A stretch of 64,000 bases of DNA. Source: Mortierella alpina (Eukaryota > Mortierellomycota > Mortierellomycetes > Mortierellales > Mortierellaceae). The stretch is from the NCBI GenBank assembly GCA_029449245.1, contig JANATF010000005.1, forward strand, positions 1,364,001-1,428,000. Reading direction: 5' to 3'. Both the position numbers and the translations under genes were made by a program. This document shows, in pieces, positions 23,916-34,801 of the stretch; position 1 is the first letter of the stretch, and every line of letters starts with the position of its first letter. The notes under the pieces were generated by a model, which was not told where the DNA came from, did not search any database, and saw only the letters and a list, made by a program, of their open reading frames with translations.

Positions 23916-24504
23916 TTCTCTAGTCTCCTGCAAGGAGGGAATGAATAGAGTTCTACTGTTATTGTTTGGAGCACCTTCGACTTCTCCCACTCTCAATCTA
24001 ACACTGGCAAGAGGGGTACTGGTGTTTTTAAAGGCCAGGTGCCTTACCTTGTGGTCTGTTGATGTGTGGAATCCCCGAGGACTAGACTAGGTGCAGGAGA
24101 GCGATTAGGAGAATGAGACTGGTCTCTGCAAAGTTGAAAACAAAAGCTCCCGACCTTGAAACTCATATCACGTGGGTCTGTGGAGCACAAAGATGGGCTG
24201 TGCCAAAGACTAAAGTGCGTGCAAAGGAACTGCCTATTGCCTTGGCAGTGCCAGTGCGGCCCGCATTCACACGGCTGTCGACTTTCAAGCAAATTGGCAA
24301 AAGATCGGAAGACGACCTGCCATGATATATATATCAGCACGTCGTAGCTGCAGCAGCATTTTTTCAGCAATTGAACTCTTTCTTTCTCTATCTTCTCTCT
24401 CTTTCGGACCACTGCAAGGACACTTTCGAGACAAACCTTCAGCTCCTACAAACAAGCACAAAGTACAACGCTACAACGCACCTGCCTGCAACGAGTTATC
24501 AGTC
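23916..24504. promoter_or_regulatory. Divergent promoter region with TATA-like element
   Basis: Spacer between the Myb-repeat gene (-) and the small ORF (+). A good TATA-like run (gatatatatat, about 24324-24334) lies about 170 bp upstream of the small ORF. It is followed by a TC-rich tract at 24375-24412, which looks like a transcription start region and leader on the plus strand. No other coding signal is seen. Confidence 0.45.
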
Positions 24505-24681
24505 ATGACATACCACTGCTGCCACGTCAAGCGTTTCTTCAGAAGCCTGAAGGGACGTAGAGCCGCTGCAGCCCCTCCAATCACAGACTACAGAATCAGA
24601 GGCAAGAACGAGCAGAGCTTACAGATCCCTAGAGCTATGAAGAGCATTGACGAGGAACCTCTTCCTCGCTACGAACCCTGA
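24505..24681 (+). CDS. Small basic hypothetical protein (58 aa)
   Basis: A 58-codon frame from MTYHCCHVKRFFRSL to the C-terminal PLPRYEP. I do not recognise a family. The N-terminal third is Cys/His/Arg/Lys-rich; the remainder contains RAAAAPPITDYRIRG and ends in a Pro-Arg-Tyr motif. It is supported by context rather than homology: a TATA-like element at about 24324-24334, a TC-rich leader, and an ATG that opens a frame ending well before the next gene at 24841. It could be a small regulated peptide gene. A chance ORF in a noncoding transcript is the main alternative. Confidence 0.4.
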   Translation: MTYHCCHVKRFFRSLKGRRAAAAPPITDYRIRGKNEQSLQIPRAMKSIDEEPLPRYEP

Positions 24682-24840
24682 GTTGGTTCGTCTATCAAAG
24701 ACGCACATGGTCGTACAGTCGTACAATGGATCAACTCCCCTTAACGGATAGTTCAACCAAAATAAAAAAAATGTGCGCACACATCGCATGCGAACGTTCT
24801 TGTCATTTCAGTACTCTTAATCACCCGTATATAGCCAACC

Positions 24841-26247
24841 ATGTCCGACTGGGGTGCGTATTTGTTCAACAGTAACATAACACCTCTGCGCTGCCGCATG
24901 AGCATTGGAAAAAGAAGTGTCCAGGAAATACAACTCATCGATCGCTTTTAGACACCGATCGTTTGCGTCCCGAAGACGCGATCTGGGCAGAGTTCTGAGC
25001 ACCTGCAAGCCAGCTCACTTACATCGTATACCTCTTTCTTTTCAATGTACTATAGAAAACGAAGACGCTATTGAGGCACCCGTCATGCCCCCCAAACAGG
25101 AGTGGGATGACGAAGACGCTGAGGACGATGACATCAAGGTGAGGCTTTTTTTTTTGAAAATGGCATACGCCCAACTCGCTTTAGTGGCGCTCCCTGTTGC
25201 TCGGTGGTGATACAGCCTTCCTTCCTGGATAACAGGGTGGAAACTTTGTACCGACGGCTACCCTCGGCTGCACCACATTGCAAGCCAGGGAAACTGTGTG
25301 TCTCATACTGAAAAGGCTGCTCTCTTGAGGAAATTTTACTGCGGTGGAGGACCATTCTCTATCACAACCAAAATCGACTGCTGACTAGAACTATCCTGAT
25401 AATAGGAGGATTGGGATGCCAGCAGTGAATCCGAGTCCGAGGACGAGGTCAAGGCCCCTGTTGTGAAGGCTCCCAAGGTCACTTTGGCCGAGAAGATTGC
25501 CCAGCGCACTGCTGAGGCTGAGCGCAAGAAGCAGGCTGCCCTGGAGAAGATTGCCGTAAGTTCTAGCTTGCAAACATCACCAACAGGCTCTGAGCGTCAA
25601 CTTGATTGTGCACAAATTCACCGATTGTGTACTGTACGCGGAATATATAGCAAATCCCCGAGAACGAGACTGAGGAAGAGAAGTTTGAGCGTCGCCAGCG
25701 CGAGAAGAACGCCATCATCGAGTCCGACATTGCCAATGCCGCTGATCTCTTCAGCGGCGTCAAGGTGACCGATGGAGGTAAGAGACGCCCTCCCACTTTC
25801 GACAGGAAATCAAGGCCGGTGATGCCGAAAATAATAGAAGCAACTGGACCACTCATCGCGTGTTTTATTTTTGTATTTTATCCATTAGTTGTCACTGCTG
25901 CTAGTGCCTTGGAGACCATGAAGCCAAAGACTAAGGAGCAGTTCAATGAGTTTACGACGGAGCTTGTCAATCTAATCCAAAAGCACGAGAAGCAAGGCCT
26001 GTACGCATCCTTCCTGGAGGGACTTATTCGCGAGCTTGCCTCGGGTGTCCGTGATGTTGATGTTCGCAAGTATGCCACCACCCTCACGACTCTGGCTAAT
26101 GAGAAGCAGAAGGCTGCTAAGGAGGCTCTGAAGTCCAAGAAGAAGGGTAGTGCCAAGCCTTCGTTGGTTGCGGCCAAGGTCACATCGACTGTCGACACGC
26201 GGGACTACAGCAACGACTACAACGACGACTTTGACGACTTTATGTAA
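24841..26247 (+). CDS. HCR1: Eukaryotic translation initiation factor 3 subunit J (eIF3j)
   Basis: Five exons: 24841-24853 (only 13 nt), 25056-25138, 25406-25555, 25651-25777 and 25889-26247 (243 aa). eIF3j is the loosely bound eIF3 subunit that contacts the decoding centre of the 40S ribosome. It acts in initiation, ribosome recycling and 20S pre-rRNA processing. The protein begins MSDWENEDAIEAP, then the acidic WDDEDAEDDDIKEDWDAS block typical of the family. A Lys/Glu-rich helix follows (LAEKIAQRTAEAERKK), then NAADLFSGV, a helical core (TKEQFNEFTTELVNLIQKHEK) and the conserved C-terminal YSNDYNDDFDDFM-type acidic end. The tiny first exon was found by matching MSDW-E across the splice. Confidence 0.95.
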
Positions 26248-26625
26248 ACGGGGATGGTGCGATAGCAATTCTATGTAGGCGACACAATATATCTGCATAC
26301 AAACATGAAGCAATGACTGAGAGGTACGACGGGGAACAAGAGTTGGGAAGGAACCGCCAAAAGATTACCATGAAATTGCCTTGCCAGAGGGATATTGAGT
26401 TTCCTACTTCTTGCACCACTCAAAGCCACAAGGTCAGGCACACGTTCTTCGCACCCCCCATGCAGCTCTACTCTCTCCCATAAACACCTGCACTCGCTCT
26501 CCGCCATCCCCCATTCTTCATTACAAGGACAACCGAAGGAGGCTAGAGGGCTTTGGAAATATCATCGTCATCATTGTCATCGCCATAACCACAGTGCAAC
26601 AGGAAGGCTAGGATTATCATCAGTC
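26248..26625. other. Intergenic spacer upstream of dynactin subunit gene
   Basis: Contains the eIF3j 3' end and the presumed promoter of the next gene. A pyrimidine-rich stretch runs at about 26460-26520. An open frame continues upstream of 26626, but its His/Ser-rich translation does not look like protein. No other feature is seen. Confidence 0.45.
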
Positions 26626-27703
26626 ATGTTAGCATCACCTGCAGGCACATCCTTGTCACAGACCCATTTGGCCGAGGGTGGTGACCAGCAGCAGCTGCAG
26701 GACCTCGAAAGCTTGGCCCAACGACTGCGCGCACTTGAGGTCTTGCTCGCACCTACAGCTGCCTCCAGAGCGACCGGTCGGGCGTCCAGCGGAGGCGACA
26801 GCCCCGGCGACGTGGCCGACGGGGAGGACGCGCCTGTGGGTGCGACGTCGCCTTCAAGACGCGGTGGAGATCACATCATTCATCACCACAGTCATCACTC
26901 TTCTCACCATGGAAGCAGGCAGAACCAGAATAACCAGAACGGTCATACCCCAGGATCCATTTCGAGGCGCATCCAGAATATCGAGACGAACCTCTGGGCA
27001 GCAGCGAAGGAGCGCAAGCCAACAGAGGAGTTCCTGCTGAAATGTAAGAGAACCGCTACCACTTGTCTGACCGTGAGCGACAAATGACCCCTGGTTATCA
27101 TGCAAGCCCTAACCGTTAAACTGTTTGATTGATTGATTTCAAGATGAGGCGTCCAATCTGGTCCCCAGCTTAAACGGAAGTCATTCTGACCGCGAACTGC
27201 TAACACTGCAGGCCAAGACAGAGCTCATCCTTGCTGCTCAGGAGGAGCTTCAGAAGCTGGCAGAGGAATCGAAGGAAATCCAGAACTTGCAAAGATGCGC
27301 TGAAATCGGAGGCTTGAAGAGTAAGTGAGCCAAGGTCGATTGCCTATGTTTGTCGTAGTTTGCGCCTGGCATAGTTACTAATGGCGTTTTCTCGGGTCCA
27401 AAGACGTCGAGTCCCAATACCCTGTTCTATCTCAACTCGAGACAGTCCACATCGAGCAATGCCAAGAGTCTAACAAGATCTCGGATAGAATGAATAAGCT
27501 GACAGACGATTATAACAGCTTGGTAAGAGCACCTGCACGCAACGCACATAGCACACGGTTCATACTTTGCGCTCGACTGCAAACTAACGGAAAACCTGGC
27601 GATGTCATAGATCAATACATTATCCGAGGTCTTTTTGTCCTGGGACGCCCTTTTGACTGCTGCGGAGATCAAGGTGTCCGAGGTCGAGGGGTCGAGGAAC
27701 TAA
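26626..27703 (+). CDS. Dynactin subunit 3 (p24)-like protein
   Basis: Four exons: 26626-27043, 27144-27320, 27404-27522 and 27611-27703 (268 aa). The protein is mainly coiled coil: LESLAQRLRALEVLL near the N-terminus; a His/Ser/Asn-rich disordered insert (about 45-110); then RRIQNIETNLWAAAKER, heptad-rich QAKTELILAAQEELQKLAEESKEIQ and LETVHIEQCQESNKISDRMNKL. It ends with DYNSLINTLSEVFLSWDALLTAAE. The last segment resembles the C-terminus of dynactin p22/p24 (DYN-x7-LS-x-x-F-x-x-WD-x-LL). Dynactin p24 forms the shoulder complex with p50 and the arm of p150 in the dynein activator. The call rests on this C-terminal motif and the coiled-coil layout. A different small coiled-coil protein remains possible. 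Confidence 0.68.
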
Positions 27704-28183
27704 ATGTACCTACGAGAATAAAGTCTAGTATACCTCAGGAACCACCTCACATTTCGTGCAACTCTGTCACAGAGAAGAGTATTAGCGTGACGACAAGCAA
27801 TCAAAACTTATCTAAAAGTGTGGAACAAATCGGCCCAAAGGAGTTGAGCACTTGCCCACCATCACAGATCTTACAGAGCGAGCTACACAGGCAGTGAGAT
27901 GAACCTCTTCGATGACATGCAGGAGGCATTCTGCAAAAGACTCAGAAAAGACGTCTCCTTTCCAATTTTTTCTCACTGCCTTCTCCTGTGTCGTCCTTTC
28001 CTTCTCACCTTCTCGCGGAATCCCTTTGTCCACGCCATGCTTTAGATCATTTCATCCAGCTTTATTGCTACTTTTCGCCCCATACTTTCTTTCGATCCAA
28101 CACATTCTTTCCGTCTGGCACCGAAGACCAATAGATCTGGCCCCATGTGTTTTTGACATACTTCCCCGAATCCTAGTCTTCAA
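27704..28183. other. Intergenic spacer, promoter of HMG-like gene
   Basis: Pyrimidine-rich from about 27955 to 28130 (TC- and CTTT-rich), as expected of a leader upstream of the next gene. A short plus-strand frame at 27912 continues into the region but has no recognisable protein character. Confidence 0.45.
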
Positions 28184-29736
28184 ATGTTCCCCAAGAGGCG
28201 GCCGCGACACCCGCATGCACGAGAGCGATATGCAGCAACTACTATTTCTCTCTCGACAAAAGAAAATCACAGCACCCATTGTAATGCTCCCACTTCTCCC
28301 GTGTCTTGGTATTCAGCAATATCTGCAATGTCTCTAAAAGGCTCACAGGTGGATGGACACGTATCCGCATTGAAAATAGCCCCGCCGCTTCCTCAACCGA
28401 TGAATTTGATCGAAGCATCTTCTCTCACAAGTGTGAAAACAGAGTCCTCTTCTTCGTCGTTATCCCTCACTCCTCTGGCAAATGAAACGGTTGATACACC
28501 TTGCGATCCAGTATGCCTTATTACCCCAGAAAGACACTATCGCTCGATTCCCATATCTTTCCTCGTCAATCCTATCCATGACCCTCCAAACACCAACTGC
28601 CATACAAACACTTTTGACGCGACTTTTCTGCCTCCGTTATCACCTCATACCACTTGGGGTGGAGAGGAGATTACAATGGCATCAGAAAGAATGCATCATC
28701 AAGGCCATGATGCAACGCACGATCTATCTCATAAAACGGCCTCCGTGTCATCGCCCATATCATCAACAAACGACTGTATAGCCTTCTCAATTCAGTCGCA
28801 GGAGCACGATATCCGATCAACTTCACTTGACTCCGACAACAAGGAGGACAACGTCTCGGTGTCCAATTCAGATGCGGAGGTCTGGACCCATGACGCATTA
28901 CCATCCACAAGGACTACTGAAAGGTCCTTGCGGCGGACAAAAAACCCAGATCTGAAGACAACAAAGACAGGGAAAATTCAGCACAGGTCCAAACGCATCG
29001 GCGTTAACAAGAGAAACACGGCCTACAACCGCTTTCTGCAACAGCAAAGTAAATACCTTGCAAAGTACCATTCACACCTCACACCACAACAGGTAATTTT
29101 TATTACTAACAAGATGCAATGTCATGCGGGGGTGATAATAGCACCTCTAGCTCCCATTCCCAGATCACTGGTTTGTTATACGCTGGAGTACAAGCATTTA
29201 CAAAAAGATTCTTATGAGCGCTTCACACCCATCAATTGTTCTTCCTCTCGGATACTGTGCACCGCCAGCACATTGGAAAGGGCTGAGTGGGGTACGTGGA
29301 GGAAGGAGTGACGTATGAAGGGAAGAAAGGAGAAAAAGAAGGGACAAATAGTGGTTACATAAAATGCTCCCAATTGACCCGAGGACATCCTCGAGCACAG
29401 GGCAGGTGGACTTTGAACTTACTTGACGCTACGAGTCATACCTCCCCAACTCAAATCGTCCCCAATACTCCAAAAGGCCTATTTGATTTCCAAGTTAACC
29501 CATTCTGACCTTCATCGTTCCTATTATTACTCTCTTTCCACTAGCGAATGAAACGAATAGCAGAGGAGTGGGCCTTTTCGGAGAAGAATACCCACACTAC
29601 CCGCCGAAAGAGCCGGTTTTCGGCCGTGGCTAATGCAACCCCTCCTCCCTCAAGCACAACCGACAAACTGGATGCCAGTTTCATTAAACATTACGACACT
29701 CTACCTTCCCAATGCTCCCACCTCATACCTGAATAA
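28184..29736 (+). CDS. HMG-box/YABBY-like DNA-binding protein
   Basis: Two exons: 28184-29092 and 29545-29736 (366 aa). An alternative start at 28328 (MSLKGSQ) is equally plausible. Most of the protein is low complexity, rich in Ser, Thr, Pro and His. Near the end of exon 1 a basic region (RRTKNPDLKTTKTGK) leads into NTAYNRFLQQQSKYLAKYHSHLTPQQ. Exon 2 completes this as RMKRIAEEWAFSEKNTHTTRR. Together these resemble a short HMG/YABBY-type box: N-x-Y-x-R-F, a basic helix, LTPQQR, then (I/A)AEEW. The motif is visible only after joining the exons across a 452-bp intron. Inferred role: nuclear DNA-binding factor. The match is to a short motif, so confidence in function is moderate. Confidence 0.6.
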
Positions 29737-30552
29737 CATCCTCGAAAGCTTTAGGTCATCCCTCCGCCAACCTCTCCGCGTCACACCATTTTAAGCTAGT
29801 CCCACCAGTATTATCAGGGAAATAAACGCCCACTCTATAACATTGTAATGGAACACCGTTCAAGGTCCTTCGCAACCTTTTCGAAACTTTCCTCTTTTTT
29901 TTTTCTTTCGAGCGCATGCGGCCAAAACAATCAACGTCCCAAATGGGTTAGATCTTGGCAATGTTTCTTTTCTCTTGTTGTGGTATAGTGGTCCACCATT
30001 GTGGTTCTGTTTTTGCGCTCTCGCCTTTCGCAACAACGTTGAATGAAATGCCCAGTCGCGGCCACACTTTTCTATGACCCGATGCGAAACTGATGGAGGG
30101 TTTGAAGCTCCTTTCACTGGTATGGGAACCATACCGCTACTCACCGCTCCTGTTTTCACTTTTATCTTACTTAGTTGTGTTACAACCTTCACCTGTGCAT
30201 ATTGCCATTTAGTACGCCCAACGAGTGAGTATACATTATGCTTGGGTGTGAACTCTACCTTAGGAGGGCATGTGAATGCTGTGTTCGGCTCAACAACAAA
30301 CGTGTTTATTTTCTTCAGGCCGACATGCGCTCGATATAAACGTCTCGCTGCGTCATTTCCGTTACATGTATAGCCTATTATTTGGCAAGCGGTCATTTTC
30401 TAAGCGGTCTGTGATCTATATGCATCCTTGCAGTGGGCACAGAGCAAGGCGCAATTTGTTCCGCATGTCTAAAAAACACGCATACCAAGGCGCACTATGC
30501 GTTATGGCGTATGAGATTCACGGATCGTCCTGTCCATTCGACAACAACCACT
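29737..30552. other. Intergenic region between HMG-like and Sec20 genes
   Basis: Lies between two convergent genes, so no promoter is required. Unusually, it contains opposed frames: a 178-codon minus frame (30396 to 29860) and a 99-codon plus frame (30074-30373). Neither translation has recognisable motifs or balanced composition; the minus one is Lys/Arg/Asn-rich and ends in a poly-Lys run derived from a T tract. I regard both as probable chance ORFs. Confidence 0.4.
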
Positions 30553-31922
30553 TTATTCTCCTACGATTGCGTCCAAAATCCCAAGAAAGCCTTTCGCTGC
30601 AGACGTTGGTGCAGCACGGGCGACCTGCTCCCCAAAGACAACTCCTGCTTTCCTTGCCTGTTCTGAAGCAGCCGCTATGGTTTCCCCAGCTGCCTTCTCT
30701 ATAATCTTTCCCGCCACCTCTGATGCTGAAGAGGCCAAAGGGAGGGAGTCGGTGGCAGGTGTAGTCTTCATGGAAGGAATTAATAGCGACAACATCCACC
30801 TGATGGGCATAAGAAGATAGCTGAGCAAGGAAACCCCGCGATCTGCGATACGCTTCTTGAGAATGTACATAACGACGAGCGAAAACACGAGCAATCCAAA
30901 TCCGATCAAGAGGCGATCGAGCCAGTCAGCCTGGTTAAGTTTTGTAATGAGATTCTTGCCCCGCTTGAGCACCTCGTCGTATGTTCGGTATTCGTTGACA
31001 GTCGCTTTGAGTGTCTTGGAGGATTCATCTGGCAGCAAGAAAATGGCCGAGTAAAACATTGCGGTTTGTTAGTTGCTAGCCGTCGACACTTAACAGGCAA
31101 GGAGACGCGGAAAACATCTCAAGGCGCTTTAGTGGGCTGCAGCCTGTGGACCTACCTATAATTTTGGCAGAGTGAGCTGTTCGCTCAACCTCCTGTTGCA
31201 TAAGCTTCAGAGTCCTACTCAGACTCTCGTTGTGTTCTTTGCTTGTGTTCAGCATGTACTCTCCTGTGTTTCCATTACTGGCTCCCCGCCTCCTGATTTC
31301 ACTGAGCTCGATAGCTGATCTTGAGCCTTTTAGTAGCAGCTCTCGCTCTGATTTAATCTCACGATCGACTGTCTGCTTTGAGGTCAGAACTGCCTGCCGC
31401 AATGACTGCTGTTGTCTAGATAGGGGTTAAGGTATGAGTATCGACTGTCAGTTGAACGAGGTGATATGGCGTTTTGTAAGAATAACATGGCATAACGCGA
31501 TCGAGTAACAAGAATTCTATCGCGTTTCCTCAGAAGAGAAGTCTGCCACGTACTGTTTAAACTGCGTTTCGATTTTTTCCAACATGACTAGGACCAAACT
31601 GCGATCCGCTTCGCTGTCTTGCTCGTCCGCCAGAAATCTCAGATTCTATTGAAGCATATGCGCGTGGATGAGCGTCTTCCTTCCGTTTTACTGCGGGAGG
31701 TACACTATGATAGCATTGTCGTGAGGTACCCACCTCTATCTTTGCCTCTATAGACTTGGATTCTTCCCTTGCATTGCGTGAAAGCTCTTGCTGCACTGCA
31801 AGTGTACCGCCTGAGAGGTTCTTCAGATGAGTGATGAGGCCTTCGAGGACATGGTACTGTTTCCGCAGGGCGTCCATCTCCAGCTGAACCTCCCGAGGGA
31901 GTGCAGGGGGAAAGGGGGGCAT
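30553..31922 (-). CDS. SEC20: SNARE protein Sec20 (BNIP1-like)
   Basis: Four exons on the minus strand: 31734-31922, 31554-31645, 31156-31415 and 30553-31028 (338 aa). An in-frame ATG at 32063 would add 47 residues. Sec20 is the Qb-SNARE of the ER syntaxin-18 (Ufe1) complex, which receives COPI vesicles returning from the Golgi. Visible parts are an N-terminal coiled coil (LEMDALRKQYHVLEGLITHL), a helical middle, and a SNARE-like region (LSRTLKLMQQEVERTAHSAKII, then ESSKTLKATVNEYRTYDEVL and GKNLITKLNQADWLDRLLI). A membrane segment follows (IGFGLLVFSLVVMYILKKR). Beyond it is an unusually long tail of about 110 residues with a second hydrophobic stretch (LLSYLLMPIRWMLSLLI) and an Ala-rich end. 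No HDEL signal is present, unlike yeast Sec20. Confidence 0.9.
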
Positions 31923-32372
31923 GCCTTCTCGTATAAATGCTGAAAGCAGGTCTGGGCGAGGGTATGGGCTTATCGGGCAGGCTGTGGACAGGCAATGATG
32001 GAGGGCCGTTGCTGCTTTGTGGACGAAAGGATGAGAGAGTGTTACAGCATTGCATGGACGCATGACAAGTAGCTTATATGGGCAGTCACGCTATGGTATT
32101 TCAGGTGGTCCACCACCTCCTCATGAAGGATGTGCATTCCTTTCACCCACTCTCGTCTACTTGCTCCGAGGACGCCTCTACAGCCCCAGCTCTCGCATCG
32201 TGCTCACGCGTGCAGCATCTTCCTTGCACTCACACCCGCATTTGATAAGGAAACACCCGTAAGACCATACCCCACCACCCAAGATTGCCCACTCATTCAT
32301 CCAGCCATGGACTTTTCCGCCGCCCCAAGGTATCAATACAACCATAGCCTCTTCTCTCGCTAGACACACCAG
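31923..32372. promoter_or_regulatory. Divergent promoter of Sec20 and the Gyp1-like gene
   Basis: About 450 bp between divergent start codons (or 309 bp if Sec20 begins at 32063). No TATA box or clear repeat is seen; the right half is C-rich and pyrimidine-biased. A short ATG frame at 32308 stops quickly and does not splice in frame to the next exon. Confidence 0.45.
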
Positions 32373-34801
32373 ATGGTGGCTCTGCATCTGCCCGAAAACA
32401 TAGCAACTCAACCAGCATCATTGGCGTCATTCAGCTCTAAAGTAGGTTTCTGGAAGCGCCACACTACCAAGCACCCCGGCTCGTAAGTCGATTCTCTCAT
32501 AATAATATGATGCTGTCCCACGAAGCCACTGCTGCACGGGCTCCCAGGGCGTTTGATTGATATTCTACTGCACAATCAGAGTATCTATGAGAGGGAACTA
32601 ACCACTGGCGCCGTGCTGAAGTAGCGTGAAACCTGTTCCTGGAAGAATGGGAGCCACGGGGAACATGGTCTTTGGCGCTCAGTATTCACACGCGACCTCC
32701 GTGCTGGAAGTAGAACGCCTAAGGTACATAGTCAATATGGCGTGTAAAGATCTCTCGCAAGAAACCAAGCATACTGATTAATCTCATGTTCTCGCACGCA
32801 CACAACATTTTGTCGCGGCTCCTCCCTCTCTAACGCGTTCATCGGAATGCTATGAACACAGGGCTCTTCAAATGGACCCCGCCTCGTGGGCCAAGGACCA
32901 CTCAACTATGGCAAACGATGACGACGATTCCAATTACGATAACCATCCAGAGCTGTCAGGATACCAAACTTTACCGGCGCAGGAGATTAAAGATGACCCA
33001 GAGCACGATGCAACCCCTACAGGGACGCCGGTCAGAGCGACACCCGATCCTTCCAATGCGTTGTCAGGGACATTGCGAACGATAGAGCAGCGATCGACTA
33101 CGAAAAATGATGCAGGTAGCTCAGGGACGAGTTCTCTGACAAGTTCAACACAGGAGACAGGCCCAATGCCAACTGCAGCTGTAGCAGATGTAGCCGCTGC
33201 GCCAGCCACATTGCCAATTCCTGGCACGGTGTCCGCTGAGACGACAGCAGGAAAGATCGAGGGAATGAAACCCAATGCAAGGAGTATCTTGCAAGGTAGA
33301 ACCCACTTCTCCAGCCTTCCAGCGATTCCTTGAGGTATTTGGACCATTCTAAAGACACTGAGAGACAACGCGTTAATCCATGTTTCTTATTTTCCATAAA
33401 TTGCACTTAGATCCGCTTTTGATCCTCAGAGGACTGGACTACGAAAAAGCAATGGGCGATCTGTACCTGGTCGGGACGGAACATCAGGAAGATCAGGCGT
33501 ATTCACTGCAGAGGAGCAAGCAGAAGGGGCGCTTTCTCAAGTTCAAAAACATGTTGCAATTGCCGGTGGTCGACTTGGATGTGCTTCGCAAGATCTCTTG
33601 GTCAGGCGTTCCAACCGCTATTCGCCCCATTGTATGGCAGCTCTTGGTCGGGTATCTGCCTTGCAATTCCGACAGGCGCAATGTCGCCCTGGAGCGCAAG
33701 CGCAAGGAGTATCAGGATGGTGTGCAACAGACTTTCTCGAGAGGCATCGAGGGTCTTGACCAAACCATATGGCATCAAGTATTCATCGATGTGCCTAGAA
33801 CAAACCCGAAAATGGCACTTTTCCAAAATCAGACCACACAGCGCGTAGGTTCTTTTATTTTTCTTGATTTTGTGGCACTTTCGAGTGTCGATTCGTTCCT
33901 TGATCTCAATCTCGTTCTCGGTACCACTGAAGTAACCATGTGGAGTATATATCCACTTTTCTCCTGGCTCCAATAGTGCCTGGAACGAATTCTATACTTA
34001 TGGGCGATTCGACACCCTGCTAGTAGTTACGTCCAAGGAATCAACGATCTGGTCACGCCATTTTTCCTCGTTTTCTTGACAGCCTACATTGACGAGGATC
34101 AGGATCCGGAATCGTACGACATCTCGCTCTTGCCACCAGAGATTCTGGCCGCTATTGAAGCGGATAGCTATTGGTGTCTCTCCAAGCTACTAGATGGTAT
34201 TCAAGATAACTTCACGCATGCTCAGCCAGGGATCCAGCGTCAAATTGGGAAGTTACGGGATCTGATCTGCAGAATAGACGCGCCACTGGCAGACCACCTG
34301 CAGTCGGAACATGTTGAATTCATTCAGTTCTCGTTCAGGTGGATGAACTGTCTTTTGATGCGCGAGGTTACATTACAGCACACCATTCGCATGTGGGATA
34401 CATATTTAGTAAGTTCTACTACAACTCTCCTTTTGTCAGCGCTGTTTGAGAGACGTTGTTGAGCGCATTGCATTGTGGCGAACAAATTTATCTGACGCAC
34501 TTTCCATCTATGTCTCTCTCTCTCTCTACATCTCCTACCCTTCCACTTTTTTTGTTCAAATCAACCGCAGACGGAACATCCGCATGGATTTTCAGAATTC
34601 CACCTCTATGTTTGCGCTGCATTTTTGACGAAGTGGTCAGCAGAACTACAAAGGATGGAGTTTCAAGAGATCATGCTCTTCCTACAGGACGTACCAACTG
34701 ACGACTGGCAGGAAAAGGATATCGAGCTCTTGCTCTCAGAAGCATTCATGTGGAAGAGTCTTTTCCATTCATCACCCATGCATCTCGGAGGATCAAAGTA
34801 G
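32373..34801 (+). CDS. GYP1: TBC-domain Rab GTPase-activating protein, Gyp1/TBC1D22 type
   Basis: Six exons: 32373-32482, 32625-32723, 32862-33295, 33411-33844, 33977-34408 and 34571-34801 (579 aa). The first two exons were found by extending upstream: GFWKRHTTKHPGS, then GNMVFGAQYSHATSVLEVERL, matching the WK...PGS...GAQ pattern of TBC1D22-like proteins. A disordered region (about 75-210) leads to the TBC domain (about 260-560). It has GVPTAIRPIVWQLLVGYLP, the arginine-finger motif IDVPRTNP and the glutamine-finger motif YVQGINDL. RMWDTYLTEHPHGFSEFHLYVCAAFL and WSAELQRMEFQEIMLFLQ then match the Gyp1 C-lobe. Gyp1 stimulates GTP hydrolysis on Ypt1/Rab1 at the Golgi. Both catalytic fingers are present, so it should be active. 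Confidence 0.93.

Noticed and set aside
23916-23996. Extension of the Myb-repeat protein to 23996
   Set aside because: The codon at 23996 is TTG, not ATG; the first ATG is at 23915.
29860-30396. 178-codon minus-strand ORF between the HMG-like and Sec20 genes
   Set aside because: No motif, biased Lys/Arg/Asn composition, a poly-Lys end derived from a T tract, and an opposed ORF on the other strand. Treated as a chance frame.
31923-32063. Upstream ATG for Sec20 at 32063
   Set aside because: In frame and possible, but the added 47 residues have no SNARE character and use the region needed for the divergent promoter; noted as an alternative start only.
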